6,145 nt of DNA from M30B19 sp041688615 (GCA_041688615.1 JBDNHU010000024.1:1-6145); one strand, 5' to 3'; positions 1-6,069 are shown, numbered from the stretch's first letter. Program-made: numbers and translations. Notes: generated by a model not told the origin, from the sequence alone.

Positions 1-81
1 GACCGGTGGGTGGTGCGGGTACTTTACCAAGGGTACGATGCTATCGACTTGGTGCGTATCCAGGGTTTACCGTGTGAATAG
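1..81 (+). CDS. 3' end of an unidentified gene (partial)
   Basis: Reading frame 1 is open from the window edge to a TAG at 79-81 and gives a plausible C-terminus of 26 residues (ending ...YDAIDLVRIQGLPCE). Two of the three minus-strand frames contain stops here and the third is not protein-like. The other two plus frames are also open for a similar length, so openness alone proves little; this frame is preferred because its mix of charged and hydrophobic residues looks most like a real protein. I do not recognise the family. The stop lies 84 bp before the dehydrogenase start, on the same strand, and no hairpin terminator is visible between them, so read-through into the next gene is possible. 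Confidence 0.4.
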   Translation, partial: DRWVVRVLYQGYDAIDLVRIQGLPCE

Positions 82-165
82 GTTCCAGTGATTGGATGAC
101 GTGTTTCTGGCGACCCGTGGTCATGGAAGCCGGGATGATTGGCGGAAGTTTTCAGGGATATTGTG

Positions 166-1377
166 ATGCTGGATTATTGGTCGTTTTATGGTGTGGGCAC
201 GGGCAAGTTACTGATGGGACGCGGTTGTCGCTGTGAACTTGCCCTCGAATTGAAGAAGCTTGGACTGGTCCGGGTAATGGTGATTGCCGACCGAAATCTA
301 GAATCGGCGGGCGTGGTTTCTCTGGTAACCGACGTGTTGTCAGGCGGCGGGATTGAATTCGAAACTTTTTTAGAAGGGGAAGCCGAACCCAGCATTGGAG
401 TGGCCAATCGAGCCAGCGAAGCTACTTTGGCGATGCAGCCAGACGCGATTATCGCCCTGGGCGGAGGCAGCAATATCGATGTCGCCAAGTACGTGGCAGC
501 GGTGGTGGCTCATGGTGGTCAGCCTTCAGATTACTTCGGCATTGGTAAGGTGCCTGGTCCAGTTTGTCCGTTAATCGCCATTCCAACAACCAGCGGAACC
601 GGCAGCGAGGTTTCGCATGCGGCGGTTTTAACGGACACCGATAACGCGATTAAGATCAGTTGTCTTAGTCAATATCTTCGGCCTATCCTGGCGGTGGTTG
701 ATCCGGCCTTGACCGACAGTTGCCCCCAGCAGGTAACGGCTGACAGCGGCATTGATGCGTTGACTCATGCCATTGAAGCGAAGACCAACACGCCGTTTGA
801 TCGACTTCAGATTCCGCCAGGTCAAGAGCGAAGCTATCAGGGTAGTCATCCGTTGGGTGATTTGCTGGCCAATCGAGCGATTGAATTGGTGGGACAGTTT
901 TTGCCCCGCGCGGTTCACGAAAAAGATGATCATGAGGCGCGTGATCAAATGGCGCTGGCATCAACGTTGGCAGGGATGGCGTTTTCCAATTGCGGAGTGG
1001 CTTTGGTGCACGCGTTGGAGTACCCGTTGGGCGGTCGGTACCATTGCAGTCACGGAGCGGGTAACGGATTGCTACTGCCTTATGTCATGAAATTTAATTT
1101 GCCGGCGTGCCCAAGTCGGATGGCCCAGATCGGTTGCCTATTGGATCCGGCCGCAAAGCAGTTGGACCAAGAGTCTGCAGGCTTGGCTGCGATTGAAGCG
1201 GTAAGGAAGTTGCGGGCTGAAATTGGTATTCCCGATCGACTTCGCCAATTTGGTGCCAAGGCAGAAGAACTGGATGCACTCGCTGAGAAGTCCTTTGCGA
1301 TCAGTCGTTTGATGCTTTACAACGCAAGACCGCCCCAATTGGAAGATCTGAAGGCGATTTTGCACGAAGCGCTCTAA
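166..1377 (+). CDS. Iron-containing (group III) alcohol dehydrogenase
   Basis: Cytoplasmic NAD(P)-dependent oxidoreductase of the Fe-ADH family, expected to interconvert an alcohol or hydroxy acid with its carbonyl form. From ATG 166 it has 403 residues, a normal family length. The N-terminal Rossmann-like half carries FYGVGTGKL (7-15), GGGSNIDVAK (99-108) and PTTSGTGSE (140-148), the nucleotide-binding signatures. The C-terminal helical half carries the metal ligands, by family alignment Asp197 and His201 in DALTH, His282 in LVHALEYPLGG and His296 in CSHG. The segment around YQGSHPLGD (224-232) recalls hydroxyacid-oxoacid transhydrogenases, but substrate cannot be assigned. ATG 166 is preferred because it begins just before the conserved N-terminus and has CAGGG upstream; a TTG at 139 would add nine residues. 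The gene is followed by a strong terminator and is either monocistronic or the last gene of a transcript. Confidence 0.93.
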   Translation: MLDYWSFYGVGTGKLLMGRGCRCELALELKKLGLVRVMVIADRNLESAGVVSLVTDVLSGGGIEFETFLEGEAEPSIGVANRASEATLAMQPDAIIALGGGSNIDVAKYVAAVVAHGGQPSDYFGIGKVPGPVCPLIAIPTTSGTGSEVSHAAVLTDTDNAIKISCLSQYLRPILAVVDPALTDSCPQQVTADSGIDALTHAIEAKTNTPFDRLQIPPGQERSYQGSHPLGDLLANRAIELVGQFLPRAVHEKDDHEARDQMALASTLAGMAFSNCGVALVHALEYPLGGRYHCSHGAGNGLLLPYVMKFNLPACPSRMAQIGCLLDPAAKQLDQESAGLAAIEAVRKLRAEIGIPDRLRQFGAKAEELDALAEKSFAISRLMLYNARPPQLEDLKAILHEAL

Positions 1378-1429
1378 ACCGTAAGTCGGTTTGAAGGCCT
1401 CTTTTGATGCCAATGTTTCTCATGGACAT

Positions 1430-1464
1430 AAAAAAAGCCACTCGAATCTTTGAGTGGCTTTTTT
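1430..1464. terminator. Bidirectional intrinsic terminator
   Basis: The arms GCCACTC (1437-1443) and GAGTGGC (1452-1458) form a 7-bp perfect stem that can be extended by a G-U and an A-U pair to leave an ATCT loop. Six T follow on the plus strand and seven A precede it, so the same hairpin gives a U-tract on both strands. It sits between the convergent dehydrogenase and small hypothetical genes and probably ends both transcripts. Confidence 0.85.
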
Positions 1465-1518
1465 AAATCGTTTCAAATACTGTTGAGCGATGCCCAGGTT
1501 TACAGGGTGTTCGAGGGA

Positions 1519-1755
1519 TTATTCCCGAGGACGAACAGCGCCGGTCAAACCCGAGTAATCTCGGCGATCTTCGCCGTGCCACAAAGGCATTCCAAATTCT
1601 ACGCGGCGGCGCAGAACTTCAATCTTCTCTTCGGAACCTGCTGGAGCATCGGTTGCACAGAAATCATCACCACCGTCTGGAATGAAATCTTCATCATGAC
1701 CGTACTTCAAAATAGCTTCGAAAACGTTAGTGATTTTCTTCTTCGGAGTCGTCAT
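1519..1755 (-). CDS. Small conserved planctomycete-type hypothetical protein
   Basis: A 78-residue, charged, probably soluble protein with no signal peptide or membrane segment. The N-terminus is basic (MTTPKKK), followed by an acidic stretch (HDEDFIPDGGDD, 20-31). The C-terminal half has a helix-like EEKIEVLRRRVEFG (42-55) and then PLWHGEDRRDYSGL (57-70). From memory, the EKI-VLR-RVE-G-PLWH-EDR pattern recurs in short planctomycete proteins of unknown function; I cannot check this here. ATG 1755 is chosen because the conserved-looking part begins there, with a weak GGGA about 11 nt upstream. The frame stays open to a GTG at 1866 and includes an ATG at 1854 directly preceded by AGAAGG, so a version of about 111 residues cannot be excluded. 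It is convergent with the dehydrogenase and probably shares its terminator. No function can be assigned. Confidence 0.72.
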   Translation of the reverse strand: MTTPKKKITNVFEAILKYGHDEDFIPDGGDDFCATDAPAGSEEKIEVLRRRVEFGMPLWHGEDRRDYSGLTGAVRPRE

Positions 1756-1993
1756 TGCTTGTGTATTCCCACGAGCCAAAATTGGAGGAACTAGTTTCTT
1801 AACAAACCAACTTTGCAGATGTGGACGCCAATCCTTGACGAAAAATTCGGCCATCCTTCTGGCCACCGACTGCTTTGCTTACATTAAATCTAAAAGGCCG
1901 CAATACATCACTTCGATCTAACTGGTGTTATCGTCAACAGGTTTGCTTGGATGGAAGACGAACCGAACGTGGCTCTTGAGCCCGTCCGATGTC

Positions 1994-2084
1994 AAAAAAC
2001 CAGGTGAAAAAACCAGGTGAAAAAACCAGGTGAAAAAACCAGGTGAAAAAACCAGGTGAAAAAACCAGGTGAAAAAACCATGTC
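1994..2084. repeat. 13-bp tandem repeat, six perfect copies
   Basis: The unit AAAAAACCAGGTG occurs six times without a mismatch (1994-2006, 2007-2019, 2020-2032, 2033-2045, 2046-2058, 2059-2071), followed by a degenerate seventh copy AAAAAACCATGTC (2072-2084). The array is bordered on the left by ATGTCAAA (1989-1996) and ends on the right in the same ATGTCAAA (2080-2087). Each unit carries an A6 tract. The period is not a multiple of three and the array lies outside recognised genes. Perfect identity suggests recent slippage or another homogenising process. Confidence 0.97.
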
Positions 2085-2378
2085 AAACCACTGCTATCAG
2101 ATGGCCTGCATTGAAATGCAGAATCATTAAATCGTGAACCGCCGGACTTTCTTGAATGAATTCGTGAAGTTCTAATGAACTTTCCTAAAAAATTTGCTGC
2201 AACCACTTGACCGCAGGTCGGCCAAGCACTGCAACGCTTCAGCCACACATTATTTCAGTAAGAAAAGCAAAGTCAAGAAAATGTTTCCGCTTTGGGGCAC
2301 TTTTCCACACTAATTTCTTGGCAACTGTTTAGAAGTTCGATCGGCTAAGATATTCCAAGGAGACAAGCGGAGCAGGGA

Positions 2379-2474
2379 ATGAAAGGTTATTCCAGAAAAG
2401 CTAGAAAAAACCTTAACAAAATGAGGTATCGCGTCATTCAGTGCCCGCGTAGTTCGTCAATGGCTATCGCCTGA
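2379..2474 (+). CDS. Candidate small basic peptide (doubtful)
   Basis: ATG 2379 is preceded by GGAG at 2369-2372 with a 6-nt gap and opens a 31-codon frame rich in Lys and Arg (begins MKGYSRKARKNLNKMRYRV) ending in TGA at 2472-2474. Only the ribosome site and the basic composition argue for it. The region is A-rich, which by itself yields Lys codons, and I recognise no family. It lies in the long gap upstream of the YjbQ gene, on the same strand, ending 79 bp before that start, so a leader peptide is conceivable. Confidence 0.15.
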   Translation: MKGYSRKARKNLNKMRYRVIQCPRSSSMAIA

Positions 2475-2553
2475 TTGCGCATCGACATTGAACGCTAATG
2501 TTAGAATTCGCTCCATTGGCCCAAGTTACTGATTCGTTATTTAGGATGGTTAG

Positions 2554-2982
2554 ATGTTGTGGTTTCAAAAGACGCTGACGTTGCCCGCTCGGAAGAGGGG
2601 CTTTCATTTGGTCACGGATCAGGTTTTGTCACAGCTGGAGGAAGTCAGCAAAGCGGAAATCGGCTTTTTGCAATTATTTTTGCAACATACCTCGGCTAGC
2701 CTGACATTGAATGAGAACGCAGATCCAGACGTTCGTCGTGATATGGAGTTGGCGATGAATCATCTGTGTCCAGAAAACTTGGCCTATTCGCACACCTGTG
2801 AAGGCCCCGATGATATGCCAGCACATGTCAAAAGCAGTCTGTTGGGGCCTCAATTACTGCTGCCGATTCGGGCAGGTTGCTTGGCGTTGGGAACTTGGCA
2901 GGGCATCTACCTTTGCGAGCACCGAGACCAAGCGACGTCCAGACGAATGGTGGCCACCCTTTGGGGTCAGCCACGATCTTGA
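2554..2982 (+). CDS. yjbQ: YjbQ / UPF0047 family protein
   Basis: A 142-residue cytoplasmic protein, the usual length for this single-domain family. The hallmark segments are all present and in order: HTSASLTLNENADPDVRRD (45-63), His80 followed by EGPDDMPAHVKSSLLG (83-98), and LGTWQGIYLCEHRD (112-125). Family members are annotated 'secondary thiamine-phosphate synthase enzyme' because E. coli YjbQ has weak thiamine-phosphate synthase activity; the true physiological role is unsettled, so pathway assignment here would be a guess, and no thiamine genes are adjacent. The conserved His and Asp/Glu residues in these motifs form the family's putative active site. ATG 2554 is supported by AGGA at 2543-2546 and by fitting the family's N-terminus (WFQKTLTLPARKRGFHLVT). 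The gene is followed by 306 bp without a clear gene or terminator, then the lipoprotein gene on the same strand. Confidence 0.93.
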   Translation: MLWFQKTLTLPARKRGFHLVTDQVLSQLEEVSKAEIGFLQLFLQHTSASLTLNENADPDVRRDMELAMNHLCPENLAYSHTCEGPDDMPAHVKSSLLGPQLLLPIRAGCLALGTWQGIYLCEHRDQATSRRMVATLWGQPRS

Positions 2983-3288
2983 CTTGAACTTGTTCTCCTG
3001 GGGAATCCTTCAGTCAATTGATTCATTCAGACCAATGCGTTCCCTGTTAGATTTGAGTCGCTGGCGTGGGAAGTCAAGGTGGCGAACGTCAATGTTAAGG
3101 TGTGCCGCTTGTCTGGGTTGATTCTGTTAGCGGAACCTTTCCTGCTGTGCCGGTCGCATGCCTGGGTTGGATTCTTCCAAACTTCCGTTCTGCTTGTTGT
3201 CGATAGTCCGTGCTGAAGCTAACGATTGCGTTGGCGGCTGTTGAGGTGGTCATTTTGACCAAACACAGTGAATCAAAAGGATTCCAGC
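2983..3288. other. Intergenic gap, nothing recognisable
   Basis: These 306 bp between the YjbQ gene and the lipoprotein gene contain no convincing gene, hairpin terminator or RNA. A plus-strand frame from GTG 3210 and a minus-strand frame at 3095-3346 are open but overlap the lipoprotein start and have no supporting motif. The AAGGA site at its right end (3277-3281) belongs to the lipoprotein gene. Confidence 0.6.
3277..3281 (+). promoter_or_regulatory. Ribosome binding site deciding the lipoprotein start
   Basis: AAGGA within AAAAGGA lies 7 nt before ATG 3289. It supports that ATG over the in-frame GTG at 3268, which has no comparable site. Confidence 0.6.
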
Positions 3289-4692
3289 ATGCGGCGAACT
3301 TTCGGCCAAATATCGACATCAAGTCAATTGCAGTGGCAACCTGCAAGCTGCAATCTTGGCCTGATCGTATCCTGGTGTCGTGGTCGCTTGGTTGAGGTCA
3401 TCGTGGGAGGCATCGTGGGAGGCATCGCCTTGCTTTCAGCTACTGGCTGTCAGACAACCAGTCGATCGCCGTTCGCGGTAGATCAAGTTGAAGTCAGCAA
3501 CGCGTGGCGTCAGGCGGGACTGGCTGGCGAAGATCTAGAATGCAACTACCGCGAGGGTTGGCGCGTGGGTTATTCGGATGGCTACGAGGGCACCAATAAA
3601 CGGCACGAGGCCATGAAGCCAGCAGCTTTTGAAGCTTTCCTGCCAGAGAAACGCAGTATAGCCCATCAAGATTGGCACCGCGGCTATCGAGATGGTTTTT
3701 GCAACGCGAGGCAGAATCTGGTGCCATGCGATACGCATAGTGAATTGTTTCAAGGCGGGGGTGAGCCAGAACCGGAGACAGCATTGGGTCCGGGATTCAT
3801 CCATTCGGAAGCAAATTCCAATGCACCGGAATCCAATGCACCGGAATCCCTTGCCCCGGAATCCCTTGCACCGGAATCCAATGCACCCGGCGCTCCTGGA
3901 GGGTGGCAAGCACCCCAACCAAGTCAGGACGAAGTCTTGGTTCTAGACTTATCTGACGTCGCGATGGGAGTTAAGCCAAATCAAACTCGTTTCCAATTAC
4001 CCATCGTTCACGGCGCTGCCGATGGAGTGGATTCTTCTGCTTTTCAATCAGGCCTGAGTCTCGTTGAGGCAGAAAAGAGAATCGTCCTGCCAAGTATCGA
4101 TATGGCTTCCGATCGGCCAAGCCGCAGAAGAGGATCTGAGGGGCACGCGATCGTAAGTGCTCGTCCCATGAGAGCCGTTCCTTCACGCAATCAAGTAGCT
4201 GCTTCATTAGCACTAAGCGGCAGTGCGTTGATATTGCCTGCGGGTTCGGACAGCCTTGCCATTTCCGCATTAACCCCCTTGAATTTGTCGCCGCCGGTCG
4301 CAGCGAACGGTTTGGACTTGACCCGCACGGAGGTCTCCAAGCGGGAGATGCCCAAGCGGGAGGTCCCCAAGTGGGACGTGTCCAATTTGGATGTGTCGGA
4401 TTTGCCCACACCCAACTGGACGATCGCGGAACAGCCCAATTCCCTGCAGTCCAATGAAGCAGCTTTACCAGTCACGCAATCAACCATCGAAGGTTCGGCA
4501 GCGGCGGATTTCCGGAAAGATTCGATGCCCAGCGTAGGCGCAAAGGTCAGTTTCTTAGCCAGCCCTGATCAGAAATCAACGGTGGCTCCAGCAACTGGAT
4601 TGCCGGAAGCGATGTCGCCGTTTGTTAGCGATACCCAGCGTGCTTGTCGGCAATTGCCAAGCCGCCTGCCGTTGAAACTTCGTGGTAAGTAA
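3289..4692 (+). CDS. Probable lipoprotein with Gly-Tyr motifs and two pentapeptide-repeat arrays
   Basis: A 467-residue hypothetical envelope protein. A hydrophobic stretch (about 35-51, VEVIVGGIVGGIALLS) runs into ATGC with Cys54, an acceptable lipobox, so export and lipidation are likely. The n-region from ATG 3289 is unusually long, and an internal TTG at 3388 would give a normal 20-residue signal peptide. Residues 87-141 hold two related motifs, YREGWRVGYSDGYEG (87-101) and DWHRGYRDGFCNA (128-140), linked by a P-rich segment. This arrangement, from memory, is typical of planctomycete lipoproteins of unknown function. Beyond about 150 the protein is low-complexity: NAPES/LAPES repeats at 178-200, and degenerate EVPKR/DVSNL-type repeats at 348-377. 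No catalytic domain is visible. It converges on scpA with a 38-bp gap lacking an obvious terminator. The function is unknown; a surface or periplasmic structural role is inference only. Confidence 0.78.
   Translation: MRRTFGQISTSSQLQWQPASCNLGLIVSWCRGRLVEVIVGGIVGGIALLSATGCQTTSRSPFAVDQVEVSNAWRQAGLAGEDLECNYREGWRVGYSDGYEGTNKRHEAMKPAAFEAFLPEKRSIAHQDWHRGYRDGFCNARQNLVPCDTHSELFQGGGEPEPETALGPGFIHSEANSNAPESNAPESLAPESLAPESNAPGAPGGWQAPQPSQDEVLVLDLSDVAMGVKPNQTRFQLPIVHGAADGVDSSAFQSGLSLVEAEKRIVLPSIDMASDRPSRRRGSEGHAIVSARPMRAVPSRNQVAASLALSGSALILPAGSDSLAISALTPLNLSPPVAANGLDLTRTEVSKREMPKREVPKWDVSNLDVSDLPTPNWTIAEQPNSLQSNEAALPVTQSTIEGSAAADFRKDSMPSVGAKVSFLASPDQKSTVAPATGLPEAMSPFVSDTQRACRQLPSRLPLKLRGK
3400..3423 (+). 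repeat. 12-bp direct duplication in the signal peptide
   Basis: ATCGTGGGAGGC occurs twice back to back (3400-3411, 3412-3423) and is followed by ATCGCC. It is in frame and creates the IVGGIVGGI sequence of the hydrophobic core (residues 38-45), so the duplication lengthened the signal peptide's h-region by four residues. Confidence 0.9.
3820..3890 (+). repeat. 15-bp in-frame tandem repeat (NAPES/LAPES)
   Basis: Four full units (3820-3834, 3835-3849, 3850-3864, 3865-3879) and a partial fifth (3880-3890) of AATGCACCGGAATCC or its variant CTTGC(A/C)CCGGAATCC. Units begin on a codon boundary and encode Asn/Leu-Ala-Pro-Glu-Ser from residue 178. Near identity at the nucleotide level, including third positions, points to recent slippage expansion. 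The product is a Pro-rich, acidic, probably disordered linker. Confidence 0.95.
4330..4419 (+). repeat. Second, diverged 15-bp in-frame repeat (EVSKR/DVSNL type)
   Basis: Consecutive 15-bp units at 4330, 4345, 4360, 4375 and 4390 encode EVSKR, EMPKR, EVPKW, DVSNL and DVSDL (residues 348-372); a sixth, PTPNW (4405-4419), is weaker. The pattern is acidic residue, Val/Met, Ser/Pro, Lys/Asn/Asp, variable residue. The units differ at many positions, so this array is older than the NAPES array or is maintained at the protein level. It has the same period as that array but an unrelated sequence. Confidence 0.85.
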
Positions 4693-4730
4693 TGCCGTCG
4701 TTTGCATGGGTCGGTTGCAGCTATCTTGGC

Positions 4731-5555
4731 TTAGGTGCTTTCTTCTACGGTGCGGGCCGGGTCGACGCTGGAACGATTTTTTCCCATCGACTCATACGAT
4801 TCAATTTGTGAAAGATCCAGTTCGCCTGCGAAAGAATCGCCACGCGTCAATTTGATTTCACCATGTTCGCCTTCCTGTTCGGCAATCACGGCATGGTGAC
4901 GGATCAATTCTAAGATGGCCAAGAAGATTCCCACAATGGATGACTTGTGCATGCCGGGGCGGAAGATTTCCGAGAACAACGTTTGCCCGCGTTCGTTTAA
5001 TTTTTCATGGATTTGTTTTACGTAGACATGGATCGGCGTGTCATCGTAAATGATCTCTTGCTGGATCGGCGGTTTGTGTTGCCTAAGGATTCTTCCCACT
5101 GCGCTGACCAGATCCCAAAGGGCGACCTCTTGGATGGGTTGATCCTGTGGGGAAACTTCACGCGGTGGCAAATCGTTGGCAAGTCGACTGTACCGCTGCT
5201 GCCACTGTTGACTGCGGTCGCTTAAGATCGTAGCGGCGTCTTTGTATTGTTTGTATTCCAGCAAACGTTCGACCAAATTTTCTCTTGGGTCGGACCAATT
5301 GGCTTCTTCGTCAAAAGTTTCAGGCTTGGGAAGCAATGCATTGGATTTCATCTCCACCAACAAGCCAGCAATATCGATAAAATCACCAACCAGGTTGATG
5401 TCAATCTCTTTTAGGACATCCAGGTATTGGCAAAATTGATCGGCAACATGGGCTAGGCGAATCGTGGAAATATCTAATTCATGTTTACGAACGAGGTATA
5501 GCAATAAGTCTAGCGGACCACGGAAGATGTCCAGGTTAACTCGGAAGTCAGGCAT
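4731..5555 (-). CDS. scpA: Segregation and condensation protein A (kleisin)
   Basis: ScpA is the kleisin that bridges the SMC heads and, with ScpB, forms the bacterial condensin acting on the nucleoid in chromosome organisation and segregation. From ATG 5555 it is 274 residues, close to the usual 240-270. The N-terminal SMC-neck-binding helices are clear: DIFRGPLDLLLYLVRKHELD (9-28), then ITEQY-like HVADQFCQYLDVLKEIDI and VGDFIDIAGLLVEMKSNALLP (56-76). A variable middle region (80-165) includes YKQYKDAA. The C-terminal winged helix that binds the SMC cap spans about 170-240 (TLFSEIFRPGMHKSSIVGIFLAILELI...), and a Ser-rich tail of 30 residues follows. The start is set by the family's conserved N-terminus. 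There is no good Shine-Dalgarno sequence; an upstream in-frame TTG at 5735 would add 60 residues with no family resemblance. No scpB or smc gene lies in the window. Confidence 0.95.
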   Translation of the reverse strand: MPDFRVNLDIFRGPLDLLLYLVRKHELDISTIRLAHVADQFCQYLDVLKEIDINLVGDFIDIAGLLVEMKSNALLPKPETFDEEANWSDPRENLVERLLEYKQYKDAATILSDRSQQWQQRYSRLANDLPPREVSPQDQPIQEVALWDLVSAVGRILRQHKPPIQQEIIYDDTPIHVYVKQIHEKLNERGQTLFSEIFRPGMHKSSIVGIFLAILELIRHHAVIAEQEGEHGEIKLTRGDSFAGELDLSQIESYESMGKNRSSVDPARTVEEST

Positions 5556-5819
5556 GCAAACTTCAAATGCAGACGGGAATGGAATGAAACGGGAACCGAC
5601 CGATTGTTGAACTAAAAACGAAGAAGAAAATCTAAGCCAAGTAGAGTAAAATGCGTCCGGGCTTGGTTGCTTTGCTCCGTTGTCTACGATACGCCCCAGT
5701 CTGTGAATGTCAAAGGGCGATTTGGGCCCGATCAAGCCTGTAGCTACCGACTTCTATTCCAATTTAGACGCTTATGTTAACCTATTTCGGCACGATCATT
5801 TACTGGAGGGGTCCATAAG
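5556..5819. other. Intergenic region upstream of scpA
   Basis: These 264 bp should contain the scpA promoter on the minus strand and, if the downstream small ORF is real, a divergent plus-strand promoter. I see no pair of hexamers at convincing spacing on either strand. The scpA frame stays open to 5735, but the translation there has no family similarity. Confidence 0.5.
5805..5810 (+). promoter_or_regulatory. Strong Shine-Dalgarno site before a TTG codon
   Basis: GGAGGG lies 9 nt before TTG 5820. It is the best match to the anti-Shine-Dalgarno sequence in this half of the window and is the main reason to consider the short ORF that follows. Confidence 0.4.
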
Positions 5820-5924
5820 TTGGCTGATTGGGCAAGGTTTAAAATTGAAACCTGGGAACTTGAGAAATGCCTGATCAGGCGTCAGGAACTGGCGGTGTCA
5901 GCGCACAACAGGACCAACGACTAG
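5820..5924 (+). CDS. Candidate 34-codon ORF ending in the 24-bp repeat
   Basis: Starting at TTG 5820 behind GGAGGG, the frame encodes 34 residues, amphipathic and rich in charged residues and Trp (begins MADWARFKIETWELEKCLI), ending at the TAG (5922-5924) inside the first 24-bp repeat unit. I recognise no family. The composition looks like a genuine N-terminus rather than random sequence. After the repeats the same frame reopens at ATG 5982 with 25 further residues (MQVDLQRGRLGVPGAWKLDS...) to TAG 6057-6059. This suggests either a short gene or the start of a longer gene now interrupted by the repeat. It is divergent from scpA. A pseudogene is a serious alternative. Confidence 0.3.
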   Translation: MADWARFKIETWELEKCLIRRQELAVSAHNRTND

Positions 5925-5981
5925 GCCACCGCCCCGACCAACGACTAGGCCACCGCCCCGACCAACGACTAGGCCACCGCC
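5913..5981. repeat. 24-bp tandem repeat, nearly three perfect copies
   Basis: The unit ACCAACGACTAGGCCACCGC (first 20 bases) plus CCCG occurs at 5913-5936 and 5937-5960, and as its first 21 bases at 5961-5981, with no mismatch. Being 24 bp, it preserves frame. In the frame of the upstream ORF every unit contains a TAG stop. The other two plus frames read DQRLGHRP and PTTRPPPR, and one minus frame reads GGGLVVGR. Which frame, if any, is translated is not decided by the sequence. Confidence 0.96.
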
Positions 5982-6069
5982 ATGCAGGTCGATCTGCAAC
6001 GAGGCAGATTGGGCGTGCCAGGGGCTTGGAAATTGGACAGCGGTTTGGTGAACTGTTAGGCGACCGATC

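Larger units (their letters stand above)
1756..2553. other. Long divergent intergenic region
   Basis: About 800 bp between the start of the small minus-strand gene and the plus-strand YjbQ gene, without any convincing gene. It holds the 13-bp repeat array (1994-2084), A/T-rich sequence from about 2110 to 2430, and one weak small-ORF candidate at 2379-2474. A TAGAAT at 2502-2507 could be a -10 element for the YjbQ gene, but no -35 hexamer lies at a usual distance. A minus-strand frame at 1934-2248 is open only because the 13-bp repeat makes a 39-bp, 13-residue reading pattern without stops; its Phe/Trp-rich product looks artificial. Confidence 0.6.

Noticed and set aside
1450..1794. Plus-strand 114-codon frame opposite the small hypothetical gene
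   Set aside because: It starts inside the terminator hairpin and is antisense to the better supported 78-residue gene.
1994..2071. CRISPR array or plasmid iterons
   Set aside because: There are no spacers between the 13-bp units and no cas or replication initiator gene nearby, so neither call is supported.
1934..2248. Minus-strand 104-codon open frame with repeated FHLVFSPGFFTWF
   Set aside because: It is open because three 13-bp units (39 bp) happen to lack stops on this strand; the product is repetitive Phe/Trp-rich sequence with no ribosome site or flanking domain.
3095..3346. Minus-strand 83-codon frame divergent from the lipoprotein gene
   Set aside because: It overlaps the lipoprotein start, has no recognisable motif and no clear ribosome site.
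3535..3918. Minus-strand frame with FRCIGFRCIG repeats inside the lipoprotein gene
   Set aside because: It is the antisense shadow of the NAPES-encoding repeats; the plus-strand frame has a lipobox and structured motifs.
4693..4730. Terminator between the convergent lipoprotein and scpA genes
   Set aside because: The 38-bp gap has no stable hairpin followed by a T-tract on either strand.
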